64,000 nt of DNA from Hyalella azteca. Lineage: Eukaryota > Arthropoda > Malacostraca > Amphipoda > Hyalellidae. Position 1 is the stretch's first letter; each line of letters begins with the position of its first letter. The notes below the pieces were generated by a model. That model saw only the letters and a program-made list of their open reading frames with translations, was not told where the DNA came from and searched no databases. The translations under genes were made by a program, and so were the position numbers. Shown in pieces: positions 36,067 through 49,230 of the stretch. The stretch lies in assembly GCF_000764305.2 (NCBI RefSeq), contig NW_025941545.1, forward strand, positions 121,947 to 185,946. Reading direction: 5' to 3'.

Positions 36067-38564
36067 GCGATATTAGAAGCCTAAGCCGAGCTCGGTTCAT
36101 TCTAAGCAATGAATAATTAACCTCGCCCCAAACCTTCATTGTAACCGCTACAATAAAGCTCCTTTCAATTCCGTTTTTGGATGAGACTCTAACTTTCATC
36201 AAGAAAGGATTCCGCTTTCACTCCGGCATTAATATACGTCTGCTGCAGGGAGAATTTCTGTGCATTTCCGTGAAATTCCAGCATATCCCGCGAGCTGGGC
36301 ATGAGGCTTAATTAGATGCTTAACAAACCAACAGAAGTTCTGATGTCTTAACGCACACAATACGATATTTATTTCATTGTCTCCCTAGTTTTTTTATTCA
36401 GATTCTATCGAACTTCAAGTAAAAAGCTCTGAATTAGGGCCTCATATACTTTTTCGTATTATTGTATTGGAAAGAACGTTTCATTGATGCTGCTTTCAAT
36501 TATTGGGATTTTTCGAGTAGGAACGGAACAAATTAACTGAAATTATAACAAAACTAACGTATTATTAGAGGCAGTGTTTCCCCTTCTGCGTCGATAGAGC
36601 GCAATTACTCCAATAAAATGAGGGAGAATTTCTGGCTGTAAATTAGGGCGATCTCGTGTAATTCTCTTTAATTGATAGCATATCTTGGGGTAGACTTCGT
36701 TATAGAGTCGCTTGATGTCCTGAACACGGAAGAATTCTTTTGAATTGAAAGACTTAGAAAGATTGAAAAGTATTTTGTCCATTCGAACAAATGATTTCAT
36801 CAAGGAAACATAGTTTCCTTTCGTGCTTTGAAAAAATACTGTTAATTTGTATTATTCCACTATATAGGTTGATTTTTTGTGAAAGTTATCACACAGTTAT
36901 AGACATATTTTAATATTTCTCAGATTCTGTCATCGTTCATAGCAAAAACATGTTTTTAATGAGAATTTTTTAGTTAATAAGTTGAAAATAACAATGCAAA
37001 ACTTATCGGCGAGGAGTTGTGTTAGGGCAGGTGAATTGACTCTAAATTCCTTCTGTATAAAATACAAGTGAAACACAGAGCCGTGGTATTGAACAAAACA
37101 TCTGTCCAAAAATTCGAGGCATCTTCGGTGAAAATTTGAAACTATGTTTTATCTCTAATTTTTTTTATTTGAATTTGGAAATTTATTACATGGGACCGAA
37201 TTTTTGAAAGGAAAAATATCAGGAGTTCATGCGATCTCATCAGCGGATTTACTGCTGGCTTTATCGTCTGCTGCGACACTCAGGGAGTGTATTCTGATCT
37301 TCGTCCGCCTTAGATTTTACTGGAGAAAGTCGTAAATCAAAATGATTTGTTCCGATAATCAGCTTGATTCAATTGCCTATGCTGTTGTAAAATTACGATA
37401 GAAATAAATTATGATTGAAATGGCAATTGAAGTTACTGTGCAGTTTGCAGACAATAAATAAATTCTTTTAATTTATTTGGCCACCAATTTCACTAGGTGA
37501 AAAAATCAGATTTATTAATACATTCTTTAAACAATATAGGCCTGTCATTTAAAATTTATCTGTATTTCCTGTTTCCACTTTCAATGAAATTTTTTGCAAT
37601 GTTCATAGAAATTCATCAAATTGTTCACAATATAATAGATAGGCGTGTAATATATTTCATATTCCTTGCCAAGTTGAATATCGATGAAGCATGAAGGCCG
37701 GCCATTAAACAGCTTGTATATTGCGCCTCACAAATAAAAGCCTGGATTTTCTTGCTTTCCCGACTCCGTCGAAAATATAAAGTTGCGATGCATTTTATCG
37801 CGGCCACCCAACAACATTAAACCAATGTCAGATAATTCTTAGTCACCCATTGCTCATATATTGGCCTCTGATAATTCGTCTATAATTTTACCCCGGAGAA
37901 AAGAAACTTCGTTGGCTGTATACCCGCGTTAGAGATGGCAGTGCCAGATTGGCAAATGGCAAGAAGCGGCCGCTTAAGTGCCATAAAGAGAAGGCTTTAC
38001 TGACGCTTATGCTGGTCACGTGAATAAGAATTTCATATAAACATTTCATGGAGTTGGTTGCATGAATTCCCCTAGCATGTGTTAGGATTTGTGACGCTCG
38101 TTTTTATCTATTCTGTCAGCAGCCAGAAGAAGCCACAGAAGCCTGCTCGGAATAAAGGTTCTTAGTCTAAACGGCACTTGTATTTCTCTTTTTGAGTGCA
38201 GCGTTCGCGCTATTTTGAGTTGAATTTCTATTTGAGTTCTAACATCTATTATGTTTGTCGATTTTCAACATTTGAATGCGGATCAGAGGAAAAAACTGCA
38301 AATTTTAAAGTTCTAACTAGCGACGGCTGAAAATTTTCTCAACGAAAATATTCCTGGCTCTCTTCCCATTTTCATAATGTTGAAATATTTCAGTAAAATT
38401 TAAAAAAATCCCTTCATTTCGATCTCCAGAAAGCTCCCTAAGCTGTCTGGAGATCGAAACTTAAATGCTCAAGAAATGTTTATTTCAGACGTCGCCCAGA
38501 ACTCAAGAATCTCTTGCATAAAATCCGCCTAGGCTGTCACGGGGGACCATTTTTTGTGGACCAA
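36067..38564. other. Unrecognised sequence
   Basis: No gene supported. 38080-38244 begins TGTTAGGAT, contains AATAAAGG and ends CTAACA, loosely like a short LTR, but no target duplication was found, so it is not called. Confidence 0.45.
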
Positions 38565-39430
38565 CGAGCAGCTGTCGAGTAGCCGAGCGCGGCTGTCGAA
38601 CCGAGCGCGGCTGTCGAGTAGCCGAGCGCAGCTGTCGAGTAGCCTAGCGCGGATGTCGAACCGAGCGCTGCTGTCGAGTGGCCGAGCGCAGCTGTCGAAC
38701 CGAGCGCGTCTGTCGAGTAGCCGAGCGCGGCTGTCGAGTAGCCGAGCGCTGCTGTCGAGTAGCCTAGCGCGGCTGTCGAACCGAGCTCGGCTGTCGAGTA
38801 GCCGAGCGCGGCTGTCATGTAGCCGAATGCGGCTGTCGAATAACCGAGCGCTGCTGTCGAGTAGCCGAGCGCTGCTGTTAGCAGGCGGTGCGGCTGTCGA
38901 GTCTCCAAGCAGGACTTTTGAGTTTCCGACTGTGGCTGTTGAGTGTCTAGCTGTCGAACATCCGAGCGTGGCTGACGAGTTTCCCGAAGAGGCTGTCGCG
39001 TTGCCGAGCGTGGCTGGCGAGTGTCCAAATCTCCGTGGCAGTCGAGTCTCCGAGCGTGTCTGTTAAATATCCGAATGATGTTGTCAAGTTTCCGAGCATG
39101 GCTGTCGAGTATCCGAAAGAGGCTGTCGAGTATTCGAAAGAGGCTGTCGAGTATCCGAAAGGGGCTGTCGAGTATCCGAAAGAGGCTGTCGAGTATCCGA
39201 AAGAGGCTGTCGAGTATCCGAAAGAGGCTGTCGAGTATCCGAAAGAGGCTGTCGAGTCTCCAAAAGTGGTTGTCGAGTCTCCAAAAGAGGCTGTCGAGTC
39301 TCAAAAAGAGGCTGTCGATTTCCGAAAAAGGCTGTCGAGTATCCGAAAAAGGCTGTCGAGTATCCGAAAGAGGCTGTCGAGTATCCGAAAGAGGCTGTCG
39401 AGTATCCGAAAGAGGCTGTCGAGTTGTCGA
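38565..39430. repeat. Large 21-bp minisatellite with two sub-families
   Basis: About 40 copies of a 21-bp unit built on 'ggctgtcgagt'. The left half carries 'agccgagcgcgg', the right half 'atccgaaagag', and a diverged mixed zone lies around 38880-39090. Because 21 is a multiple of three and the unit lacks stops, up to five overlapping frames stay open on both strands (the longest 255 codons). That pattern is the hallmark of a repeat, not of coding sequence. Confidence 0.93.
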
Positions 39431-42400
39431 ACACTGCGGTGAGTGATAGATGTCGGCATGCTTGTGCTCACGTTAGGGCGAGGGTGAAATATGGCCCAGC
39501 ATCGCACGGAACTGAGGACGATGGAGACCATCAAGTCTGATGTGGCGGTGGTCAGGTCTGAGAGCGGGGCGAACTGCGAGGAATTTTGAACATTGCATTT
39601 ATTTGACAGTCCTTGAAAATTTTTTATTCGAATCACAGAGTAACGGACTTTGGAACTTTGAGGTATTGAAGTTTTTATTTCGAGTTTTTTTCTCAAGATG
39701 AATTGGAATTAAAGCCATGAGGAAGTTACCTCCTGAAGCTACTAGAAAGCAACTTTTAGTAGGTCCAGTATCAATACTCTCCACATTGAATCAATTTTCC
39801 GATACTTTCCACATTGAATTTTTCTCAATTTCTTGAACAAAAAAAGGTAGCATCTTTGAGGATTGTATAGTATCAACGCAGTGACAGCAAAGAATTACAA
39901 TGAAACGCATTTTTACATGGATATATAATTTATAATTAAAATATATATTTAAGCGTTAATATTTATTGCCATTAAGTTTCCACTACTTCAAAAAAATATT
40001 TTCACATAAAATAAAAGTTAATTAGGACAAACTCATATCGGCATTAATTCCGATCTACGTTCAAGTTGGATCAAAAGTTTCAAAACTTGGCACCAACTCC
40101 ACGGAAAACTTAAAAAAAATTTGTGCTTGGCCTCGCAAATTGGCCAGCTCGTTGTCAGCGTCAATGCATCTAATGAAGCCACATTACTTGCAATCAGCTT
40201 GACAAGCAACTTCCGTCTTTTTAATTAACAAAATACACTGTTCAGAGATCATATTACTATTACCAGTGCATAAATGCTTATCACAACTCCTGATGTTACT
40301 ATAAGCATATCCATATCTATGAGTAAATATATTTTTTATATGTTAAGTAAGTATTAAGTAATTAATTTCACATATCAGGTATTATATATTATATTATTTT
40401 ATAAATTAAGTATATATATTTGGTTGATCCATATATACTGTATTTGTCCGTCGATTTTCTTAACTGTCGTCGGCTTTGGTTCACATGCAGCACACGAAAA
40501 GCACTTCAGAGGAAGGCCACGTATATCGCGGCAGACTTTAAGCTTAATTGAGTGCAGCGACTCGAGAAATACTTTATCCAATATTACTTTTTGTGGCTCA
40601 CGAGAATTGCCTTCATTAGAGTCGACGTCGCTAGGTTCAACCTGAAGACTTTATAAGGAAAATAGGAAGAAAATCCTACAACTTTATGAGGTTCTGTGAA
40701 GCCCTGTAAAGTTCGACCAACTTTGATCCAAGTTTGTGGCTCGCTCAGTCCTAGTCAATCGGACGGAAGCTTAGCTAAGCAGTTCTTTGATTTTGATAAA
40801 ACTGCAATCAATGAAACTTTATAATTTCTTAAAATTTAGCTGCAATTTTAGAAATCATATTTCAATGAGTAACTATTGAAGGTAAATTAATCCGCAGTAT
40901 GCTTTAAAATCATAGTATAGTTGAATATAAAATGTGATTTCTATGTATATCGAAAAAGATATTTTGACTTGAAGTCCGTAGCCTTCGCAATATTTTTGAG
41001 CAAGAACGGCACTAGCTTTTCCGCTAGTTTTTCAGGATATTAATTTTATAATCATTAATAAGTATTTCATTAATTGATCTTCTACATGGCTTGTTTAAAA
41101 TTCGTATATAATCGAAATTTGCTAAGCTTCTTGTAAATTTGAGTGTAATGGATAAATCTAAAATAATTCGATTATCTCGAAAAGCATAATTTTTTGTAAT
41201 CTGATATGAATGCAAAATATTCTTATTAAAACGTGTATGTGACCACTCCATTTCCCCTTTCAACTTTTATATGGAAATAAAAGTGGAGAGGCAATCACTG
41301 TATAAAAACATATTGCTACTACGAGTGCCTTTGCCTTTTATGTCAGCCAATTTGAACATCAGTCAATATCACTTCTACTCAAAAATTTTGACGGGTTCCA
41401 CTTAAGTATCACCCTCTGATGCATGCAATGTTTTCCCTTCAACGTTCACCTATCTTAAAACTACGGTCAGAAGTTCAAAAGTTCTCTCGAGTGTAATTGG
41501 AAACGTTCGTTTTAAGACTATATCTCTTGATTAAATTCTAGATCCCTGCAGACATTGGTCAACTTAAAAGTCTAAAATCATCCAGGAAAGCTCTGCATGT
41601 GAATGACGCGGGATTAATTTTACCAAAGATAAGGAAGGAAGTTTCTTTGAAGCCAAATTATTTATAGCTGTCGTTTGCAATCGATTATTTTTACTAATAT
41701 AAATGTATACTGTGCAGCCTATAGAAATTCCCGCAAATGGGCTTGTAATCATGTATTTTTTTCCTCTGTGAGTGTTTTTTTAGAATCAACCCAATGAGTT
41801 TATGCAAAGTTTGAGTTTTTTAATACATGAACCTTTATGGTTAAATTTCAACTTACTATTTATTTGTTTCTACAGATTTTTATGAACCACAAAATTTATC
41901 GGAAATTTAAACTTCATTCCACACAGACATTTGGAATTTGAACTCACATAAAATTGCATTAATGATTATTATGTTTTTATATCGTAGGTACTAACGGGAT
42001 TAAAGTATCTTTTTAATCGAAAAGAAATACAAAATTTAATTTTTGCATTTCGATGCTCACGGACCCACATGGTTTACTAAAATATATTGATAAATCACTT
42101 ATAAAAATGTAATTGCGACCAGAATTTGAAATACCTCATGCAGACGCAGCAGACAAAAGCCATTCCTTTTACGTAAAAATTCAGGACAAATAAATAAACG
42201 ACGGGAAAGAAAATGTCCACGGAAAAGTGTTAGCAAAACACTTTCGGGGAATTAGTTTTTGTGGAGGCGCAATTGTTATGTTGCGGCGTTGAGCGGCGGA
42301 ACGGCAGCGGGAGAGAACTCGGGCAATTAAGAATGCAGAGCCGCAAATGGGATGAACCATGAAAGCTAATGACCATTGCCAACAGGTGCTTCCAAAAGCC

Positions 42401-45400
42401 CTGTACCGCCTCATGAGTCCATGAATAAGTCGGATGAGAGAGCTGCACGAGAATTCCCACTGCACAAAGGTAAACAGTTTGAAGCACAATACATAGTTGA
42501 TGTGTTTCGAAAATAGAACGTGATCAATGGAGTCTGTTACCATCTGTATTGCTAGACTGTTACAAATTACTATCTTTTAGTCGCACTTCTACCTAAATAT
42601 TGTATAAAAAATTATTACTTCCAAACGATATAGGATGGAACTAATTTATACACGTTTGGAAAATTTTCATACCAATCCCCCAATAACCTAATTATTATCA
42701 AAATTAAGCCTATCTTAACTCAATTACAAAAAGAAATTGAGTTCTTTTGTCCCTAGATTATTCATTTAAATTAAATTCTTCTTTAACAATTTCACCCGTC
42801 AAATAAAATCGTTTAACCAAAACTACAATCGTCCAGCATCGCGTTGAAATCTCCCGGACCTACGATGACGTTTCATTCGTTTTCCACCACTCATCGAAGG
42901 CTGGATTTTCCCATAACTCTATTGGCAATTCAATTACAAACTGAGGCCCCTGATATTGGCGTAGCTCTGTCGCTGACACCGCAACTTCGATTTTAACAGA
43001 GGAAAAAATAAAGCATTTCTTGTCCCCGCTGATCTTTGGTCCCTCGCACAGCACAAATTGCATGACGGAGCGCGAGATTGTTATGCCGGGCAGGGGAGTC
43101 GCAAACCATCTTTCACTCGAAAGGACAAAATGTTATTTTGTTAGCCGTTATTCCATTAAAAAAATTAAATTCCTAGCACGTTGAATTCTGAGCTTAGGCT
43201 ATTTTATAACAGATTCAGTAATTCTACCTCAACGCAATATAGTATGTAATGGACACGATATTTAAATAATAAGTAATGAGGCAGTTATCATTTCTTGGAG
43301 CAATAATCAAAATCCAACTAATATTTCAATAGGAATATCCTATCATACAGAAATAACTGTCATGCATCGTGATTGTTTCATTACTAATGCGCCCTGAATC
43401 CTTTAGCAGCAACATCATTTGGATTGACCGGCCCTAAGCCTGACATGGGTATGATCTTTTACTGGACACATGCTCAATTTAACAAAATTTATTTAATTAG
43501 TTCGGATAAAAGGGAAGATGCAGATGACTTTGGAACAATGATTATCTTCACAAAAATTCTTCATATAAAGATGTTATAAAATTCGCCAACCATGATGACG
43601 GACCAATATTGCAAACTTCTCGAACTGGTTTAAAACTGGAATATGCATATTTTGGCAGTATGATTTCGAAAAATGTGCAGAACTGTCAACGTTTTGAGAG
43701 AAAGCTGATAAAAAATTTTTCTTGAATTTTCTTAAACATGATATACGAAAGTGCCCAACCCTGCAAATTACATGATGAATTTTAAAAGAACTAGTAGCCA
43801 GTTCCTTCTTTAGTCATATAAATTGCACAGCAAGACTCGAGATTGTTCTCGGCGCGGCATGTTGTGTTGCCATGGCATGCTGGATGTGTGCAGGTATTAC
43901 ATCCTTCCTCATAAATAATAAAAAAAATCCAAAATGTTACATCGATTCTGATTTCTATGAAGCTTAAAAAGTAAAAAAAAATATTATAATGCAATCATGC
44001 CTCGAACGATATTCATTTATTCTACATCGCTCCCAAAATTAAGCTAAATTGACCAAGGTTTAATACCGGCAATTATCTTTTTTGTATTACTGGCAAAATT
44101 CCCGAATTTCCGGGAAATCGCCAATTTTTAATGGGGAATATTAGCCCGCGTTTTCCCTTTTGTGGCTCGGCGCGTATGGAAAAATCGGATCGGTTATAAT
44201 GGCGACTTCATGAGCAGCGTTTGACGTAACGAATCCGCTCAATGGGAGAGATAAGCGAGCGAGCAGTGGGACGGAAGAAGCGGTAACTCCGGTCCGACTC
44301 TGCCTTCAGTAAATCGACCTTTGGAATGACTCCGAAATTGATGCCATCAACTTGATGAGTCCTGCTAACCACTGCACTGATGATACACGCACGATAATGG
44401 ATCAGTGAATCGGGCCAAATGAGCTTCAGTCAGTCAGGCTCGCATCATTTATTTTTCATAGACCCCGGAGCGCTGTGCACTAACTAGATCCATCAGTCCT
44501 CTACCAAACTCAAACATGTGCCTATTTCCAGGATGAATCTGGACGATGCTTTTTTAACGATTAAAAATCCACACTTGAAGCTTTCAAATTCAATATATTT
44601 TCATTAAATACTAAACCCAATAAATATTTGAAGTTTACGTAAAACTGACAGGATTTAAATTTCAATGATGTGACTTTCTGGACCAGTCTAAATAATGCAA
44701 AAGAAGAGTGCAAAAGAACTTTTACTAGCGGAAATAAATAGACCCGGTATAAAAGGTAAAGTAACTAAGTTACATCGGCAAACACGTAACCAGAAATTGA
44801 ACCTTTTGGCCGTAAAGATTAGGACAAATTTACCCTAACAAGGGGCAAACTCAGGCCCCGAATATTTTCAATGTTTTATTTAAATACACCGCTGGCAGCG
44901 CTCTGAGCCCTGCCCACTCTTCCTTCAAATTGCACGTAAGCCTGCAAGTCTAATACCTGCAGCGAGCGTACGGATGCACTAAAATTAGCTATTCTGTTCA
45001 ACAATGTTTGCTGGAGCCGAAAAAGTATCATTTATTCATACCAATGACATCATTAACTCAATGAACTGTAACTCATTAAGTAGCGCAGCATTGGAAAACT
45101 AAAACAAATGCGGTTAAAACATTACCGTCATGAAGCAAGAACTTTGTCAATTTTCTATCATTTTGCCAAGCGAAAACTTTTTCCTCTTTTCTAGGTTCAT
45201 TTCCATCCTCTCTGGTGCGTACCTCTCTGCTTGAGGCAACTTCTGCAGCACTCCGAGGCTTGAGCTCATTTCAATGTCAGTGAAAAGTGTCCGCGAGGTC
45301 ATGAATACAGAGCAGAAGCCCTCACACAATTACAAGCTCTTTAACTGCTGCCCTCTCTACCTTCTCTCGGCATTTGTCACTGGAAATTTAAGCGCAAAGC

Positions 45401-45736
45401 GCGTCGCAAGCGACTGGAAAATTGTGCTCTGCACAGTCGGCAGATATCAGAAATGAGTTATAAGAGGAGGCTGGAGCTCGACGCTGTCGAACCGTTAATA
45501 AAAGTGATGAAGGTTCTTGACCTAAACGATTGACGATGCGGATGCAAAGGAGGCACCAAAAGTTTTTGTGAAAAAGGTTTCTGTAAAGTACAGGTGATTC
45601 ACGGAAACTTCCTGTTTTGTTTCTCGCGTTAAGCGACTAGATGTTGTGGGAAAAGCGATAGAAGTATTTCATATAAAATGAAAGGTCATAAATTTTTGTG
45701 TCTCACCTAGTCAGCTGTCACTATACATTGGAAGAG
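39431..45736. other. Long unrecognised stretch
   Basis: No gene, RNA or repeat recognised. The two overlapping minus-strand frames at 42181-42543 lack motifs. 44160-44480 is somewhat GC-richer. A decayed element below my recognition limit is possible. Confidence 0.4.
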
Positions 45737-46428
45737 CGTGCAACGTGCGTTTTCTGTCGAGGCGTACTTTCCTAAAGGCCGTTTCATTATCCCTACTCAA
45801 CGAGCATTATATACTCGGTTCCGTATTCGTCCTTCAAGTCGTATTATTGCTCGGAAATTGCTTGTTACGTGGGTGAAGACAATTGGGGCAAATGGAAGTG
45901 TGAATGCAAGAGGGTCCAGAAGTCAGCTGACTACCACAACACCCGAAAACGTAGAGAGTTAGAGAGGCGTTTCTGCGTTCTCATCACCGTTCAGCACGTA
46001 AACACGCAGCTATTCTGGGGATTTTGAATAGCTGTGTAGTACAACAACTCCACAAAGAAATGCGAAATCATCCCTACAAATTGTCTGTGGCATAAGAACT
46101 CAGCGAAAACGATTTTATTGCCCGCCGAAATGCATGTGAAGCGTTCTTGAGAACATGCCTCACGATGCAGTCATTTTCTGTAGTAATGAGGCTCACTTCC
46201 ACGTTTCCGGCAGCACCTCATCTCCTTGAGAGGTGACTTTCTTTGGCCGGCCGGCCCGATCCTCCGATTTGACTCTGTGATATTTTTTATGGGGTCACCT
46301 TATCAATTGTTTACAATTAGTATCCAAGGACCCTACATCTTTGAATAACAACATACGCTAAACCGTTGTCACACATACCCATCAATATGCTTCAGCGAGT
46401 TGAACGGAACTACAAAAATCGACTAACC

Positions 46429-46842
46429 GAAAAGACTGCAAATTACGGACCAAGCAATAAGTCCAGCAGCTATCTCAATCAATCGTCAGTTATGGAAAGA
46501 TCGGGTTCCAAAGGCCGGATCCCTTGTGAATCAAGTCACGAAAAGTTCAAGAATCGGCAACTGGCCATTGGCCTATTTCTTCAGTGCCGACACTTCTATT
46601 CTATTCTATTAATTCCTATTCTATTCTATTCTATTCTATTCTATTCTATTCTATTCTATTCTATTCTATTCTATTCTATTCTATTCTATTCTATTCTATT
46701 CTATTCTATTATATTCTATTCTATTCTATTCTATTCTATTCTATTCTATTCTATTCTATTCTATTCTTCTCTATTCTATTCTATTCTATTCTATTCTATT
46801 CTATTCTATTCTATTCTATTCTATTCTATTCTATTCTATTCT
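46429..46842 (+). mobile_element. 5'-truncated LINE, copy 2, inserted in the transposase relic
   Basis: This segment splits the transposase reading frame exactly between the RLT codons (ending 46428) and the sequence that continues the protein at 46843 (aatgcattgac). Its 3' part, 'caagaatcggcaactggcc' (46548-46566) and 'ggcctatttcttcagtgccga', matches the 3' UTR of the LINE at 3108-3298 with a few differences. The element ends in a pentanucleotide tract. The 5' part is too diverged to translate. Plus orientation. Confidence 0.72.
46599..46842. repeat. (TTCTA)n microsatellite, about 48 units
   Basis: A nearly pure 244-bp TTCTA tract with rare variants (ttaattcc near 46609, ttata near 46710, ttcttc near 46767). 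It begins directly at the LINE 3' end, so it probably grew from the element's tail. It creates long FYSIL-type frames that are not genes. Confidence 0.95.
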
Positions 46843-46896
46843 AATGCATTGACAATGAGGGCCGTCATTTGTCAAGTCATCTTTAAAACTAAGTGA

Positions 46897-48090
46897 TACA
46901 TAAATTCAGGTAATGTCTTTTTCGATAAAATTTATACTGTAATGATATTTTTACTATTTTTTATTGGGCTTTCAAATGAGGAAGTTTCCGTGAATAACCC
47001 TGAATAACATTGGTATCTAAATATGGTGGTTAGCAACCTTCATGACGAAGGAAAATCGTCGAGTAAATCCCCTTCACGACGTCGAGAACCCTTCAGGATG
47101 TCGAGAAAATCGTCAGGACGAAATAAAACCCCTTCAGGATGTCGAGAAAATCGTCCAGCTCTAACTATATAGTTTCTCTCTATTCAAAATGGTCTTTTTT
47201 GTATTTGTATGAAGCTCAGTCGTCCAATTGGTTAAATATATTGCCTATAATATAATTATGTGATATTTCTGCACTCATACTCTCGCCATAAACGCACTTA
47301 TTGCATGTAAAACATAAAACGTATGTATTGTATGTTTGTTTAGTCGCTTCTGAATTAGGTAAATAACAGATAACTGTCCCAAACAAACTTGCATCTCCTG
47401 CAAACTCGAGATATAAGTTAATATTGCCACTGCGCAGTGATAAATGAATTTTTTCAACCATGTGAGTTTTGTCATCTTCACCAAACTACCTGAATAAGTT
47501 AACTTTGCAACTTCGCAATGAAGGTGCAAATTTCAGGTATATTGCATTAGTTTCTTCAAATTAATTAATTAGCCGATAACTGGGTCACATGAACTCGTAT
47601 CTACTCCAAACTCGAGGATTCATTTAAATTTGCAATTGATAGTGGGTGTATAACTTTCATGTACGCGGATTTTGTCGTTTGCGAATCAATTAAATGATCA
47701 ACAGCTGTCGCACACTTCACAAACGCGAGAAATATGTTACATTTTCAAGTTACACTTTACAATGTACAAATAAATTCACCAATCATTTGGTGAAGGTATT
47801 TGGTAAGGTAACCTCATTTCTCAATTGTGTAAGTAATCAATAACCTTCCAACTATTGGCCTTGTGACGGTGACGGTGGGTGCAATTGATGATCTTCAACG
47901 ATATTGCTTTTCGTAATTTCATGTGGCCCCAAAAAATGCGTCAAAAACTTAAGTGCTTATTCTGATACGCGGCCTAATTTTTCTGAACATCGCCCTTCAT
48001 AAACAGGCTTCATTTCTCCCTGAAACTCTGACTGGCAGCCGCCAATCAGGGTGAGTGGCGCCACGTCACGAAACACAGCCAATAATTGAA
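46897..48090. other. Unrecognised sequence with short duplications
   Basis: 47090-47160 repeats 'ccttcaggatgtcgagaaaa'. 47367-47440 and 47573-47650 look like an old duplication about 206 bp apart (gataactg... aact.g.atct.ct.caaactcgag). No gene supported. Confidence 0.45.
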
Positions 48091-48379
48091 GCGTTGGGCT
48101 TCAGTCAAGGTATCAAAGCGTTGGGCTTTAGTCAAGGTATCAAAGCGTTGGGCTTCAGTCAAGGTGTCAAAGCGTTTGGCTTCAGCCAAGGTATCAGAAC
48201 GTTGGGCTTCAGTCAAGGTGTCAAAGCGTTGGGCTTCAGTCAAGGTATCAGAACGTTGGGCTTCAGTCAAGGTATCAAAGCGTTGGGCTTCACTCAAGGT
48301 ATCAAAGCGTTGGGCTTCAGTCAAGGTGTCAAAGTGTTGGGCTTCAGCCAAGGTATCAAAGCGTTGGGCTTCAGTCAAC
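48091..48379. repeat. Minisatellite, 27-bp unit
   Basis: Nearly eleven copies of 'gcgttgggcttcagtcaagg' plus 'tatcaaa', with gtatcagaa and gtgtcaaag variants. The unit is a multiple of three, giving open frames on both strands. No gene. Confidence 0.94.
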
Positions 48380-48950
48380 GAACCATAACGGCTATGCTGC
48401 AGTGCATAAATTTCTCAGACATCTTATTGCTTAGAAAAAGGCAATATATTATCATGGAGTCGTGACAATAAAAAATTGACCATATATAATGAATAAATGT
48501 AAAATAATTCAGAAAGTTCAAGAATCACGTTATGAATCAACAAGTGATATAACTGGTGAGCCATCTTTTTTGAGAGGGGGAAGTAGTGCGTTTTAGCCAT
48601 TGCTGTTGGCATGAAATTCACAACTTTCATTGAAGTGGAAAAAGCACTATATTAACAATTCCACTCAGCCCCGATGTGCCGCGTTTTCTTGTAAAAGTCC
48701 TCGTCTTTTTGCAAAGATTGTATCAACGTGGAAATTTCTGTAGCACTTGATATTTTATTCGCCAGACCATGCAGCCTCTGCAGTTGAGGCTGTATTCCTG
48801 TTACGCGCTTATTCAGTATTCCATTTCATTAAAGAAGCTCGAATGCCAACGACGCGACGAAGTAAGGCACTTGAATCTTCACGCTTGCCGCAATATTGAT
48901 GCAGGTTTTGCATTCTCGCCGATCATGTATACATAAGATGCCACAAACCT
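48380..48950. other. Unrecognised sequence
   Basis: Nothing supported. Confidence 0.45.
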
Positions 48951-49230
48951 ACATACTGTCGCTCCGTTGTTGCGGGTGACATTATACTGTCGCTCCGTTG
49001 TGGCGGTAACATTATACTGTCGCTCCGTTGTGGCGGGTGACATTATACTGTCGCTCCGTTGTGGCGGGTGACATTATACTGTCGCTCCGTTGTGGCGGGT
49101 AATATTATACTGTCGCTCCGTTGTTGCGGGTGACATTATACTGTCGCTCCGTTGTGGCGGGTGACATTATACTGTCGCTCCGTTGTGGCGGGTAATATTA
49201 TACTTTCGCTCCGAAACTGTCATTATACTC
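48951..49230. repeat. Minisatellite, 31-bp unit
   Basis: Nine copies of 'cattatactgtcgctccgtt' plus 'gtggcgggtga', with gttgcggg, gtggcggt and aatatta variants, decaying at the right end. Confidence 0.94.

Larger units (their letters stand above)
45737..46896 (+). pseudogene. Mariner/Tc1-superfamily transposase relic, interrupted by a LINE
   Basis: Pieces of a transposase appear in order in shifting frames. The N-terminal helix-turn-helix (DUF4817-type) with QRAFSVEAYF and TPENVE lies at 45738-45960. A second HTH/linker with RSARKHAAILG and then LHKEMRNHPYK follows. The first catalytic block is SNEAHFHVSG, where families of this kind have SDEAHF, so the first catalytic Asp appears as Asn. 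Later come LISLRGDF, SDLTL-stop-YFLWGHL, and NMLQRVERNYKNRL ending near 46428. The C-terminal end (RHLS, then VIFKTK and stop) lies at 46843-46896. Breaks are several frameshifts, at least two in-frame stops, loss of the central part with the second catalytic Asp, and insertion of a LINE at 46429-46842. It cannot make a transposase. Terminal inverted repeats were not found. Confidence 0.82.

Noticed and set aside
38080..38244. Possible short LTR (TGTTAGGAT...CTAACA with AATAAAGG)
   Set aside because: No target duplication, primer site or polypurine tract, and no second copy. The ends are too short to trust.
38537..39304. 255-codon minus-strand frame and several overlapping frames
   Set aside because: All are products of a 21-bp minisatellite without stop codons. 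Five frames open at once argues against coding.
42181..42543. 120-codon minus-strand frame, and a plus-strand FCGGAIV that resembles a trypsin-type motif
   Set aside because: No catalytic His, Asp or Ser motifs follow, stops occur at once on the plus strand, and the minus frame has no recognisable family. Chance is most likely.
46366..46896. 176-codon frame with long FYSIL repeats
   Set aside because: It reads from the transposase relic through a truncated LINE and a TTCTA microsatellite back into the transposase end. It is not a single protein.
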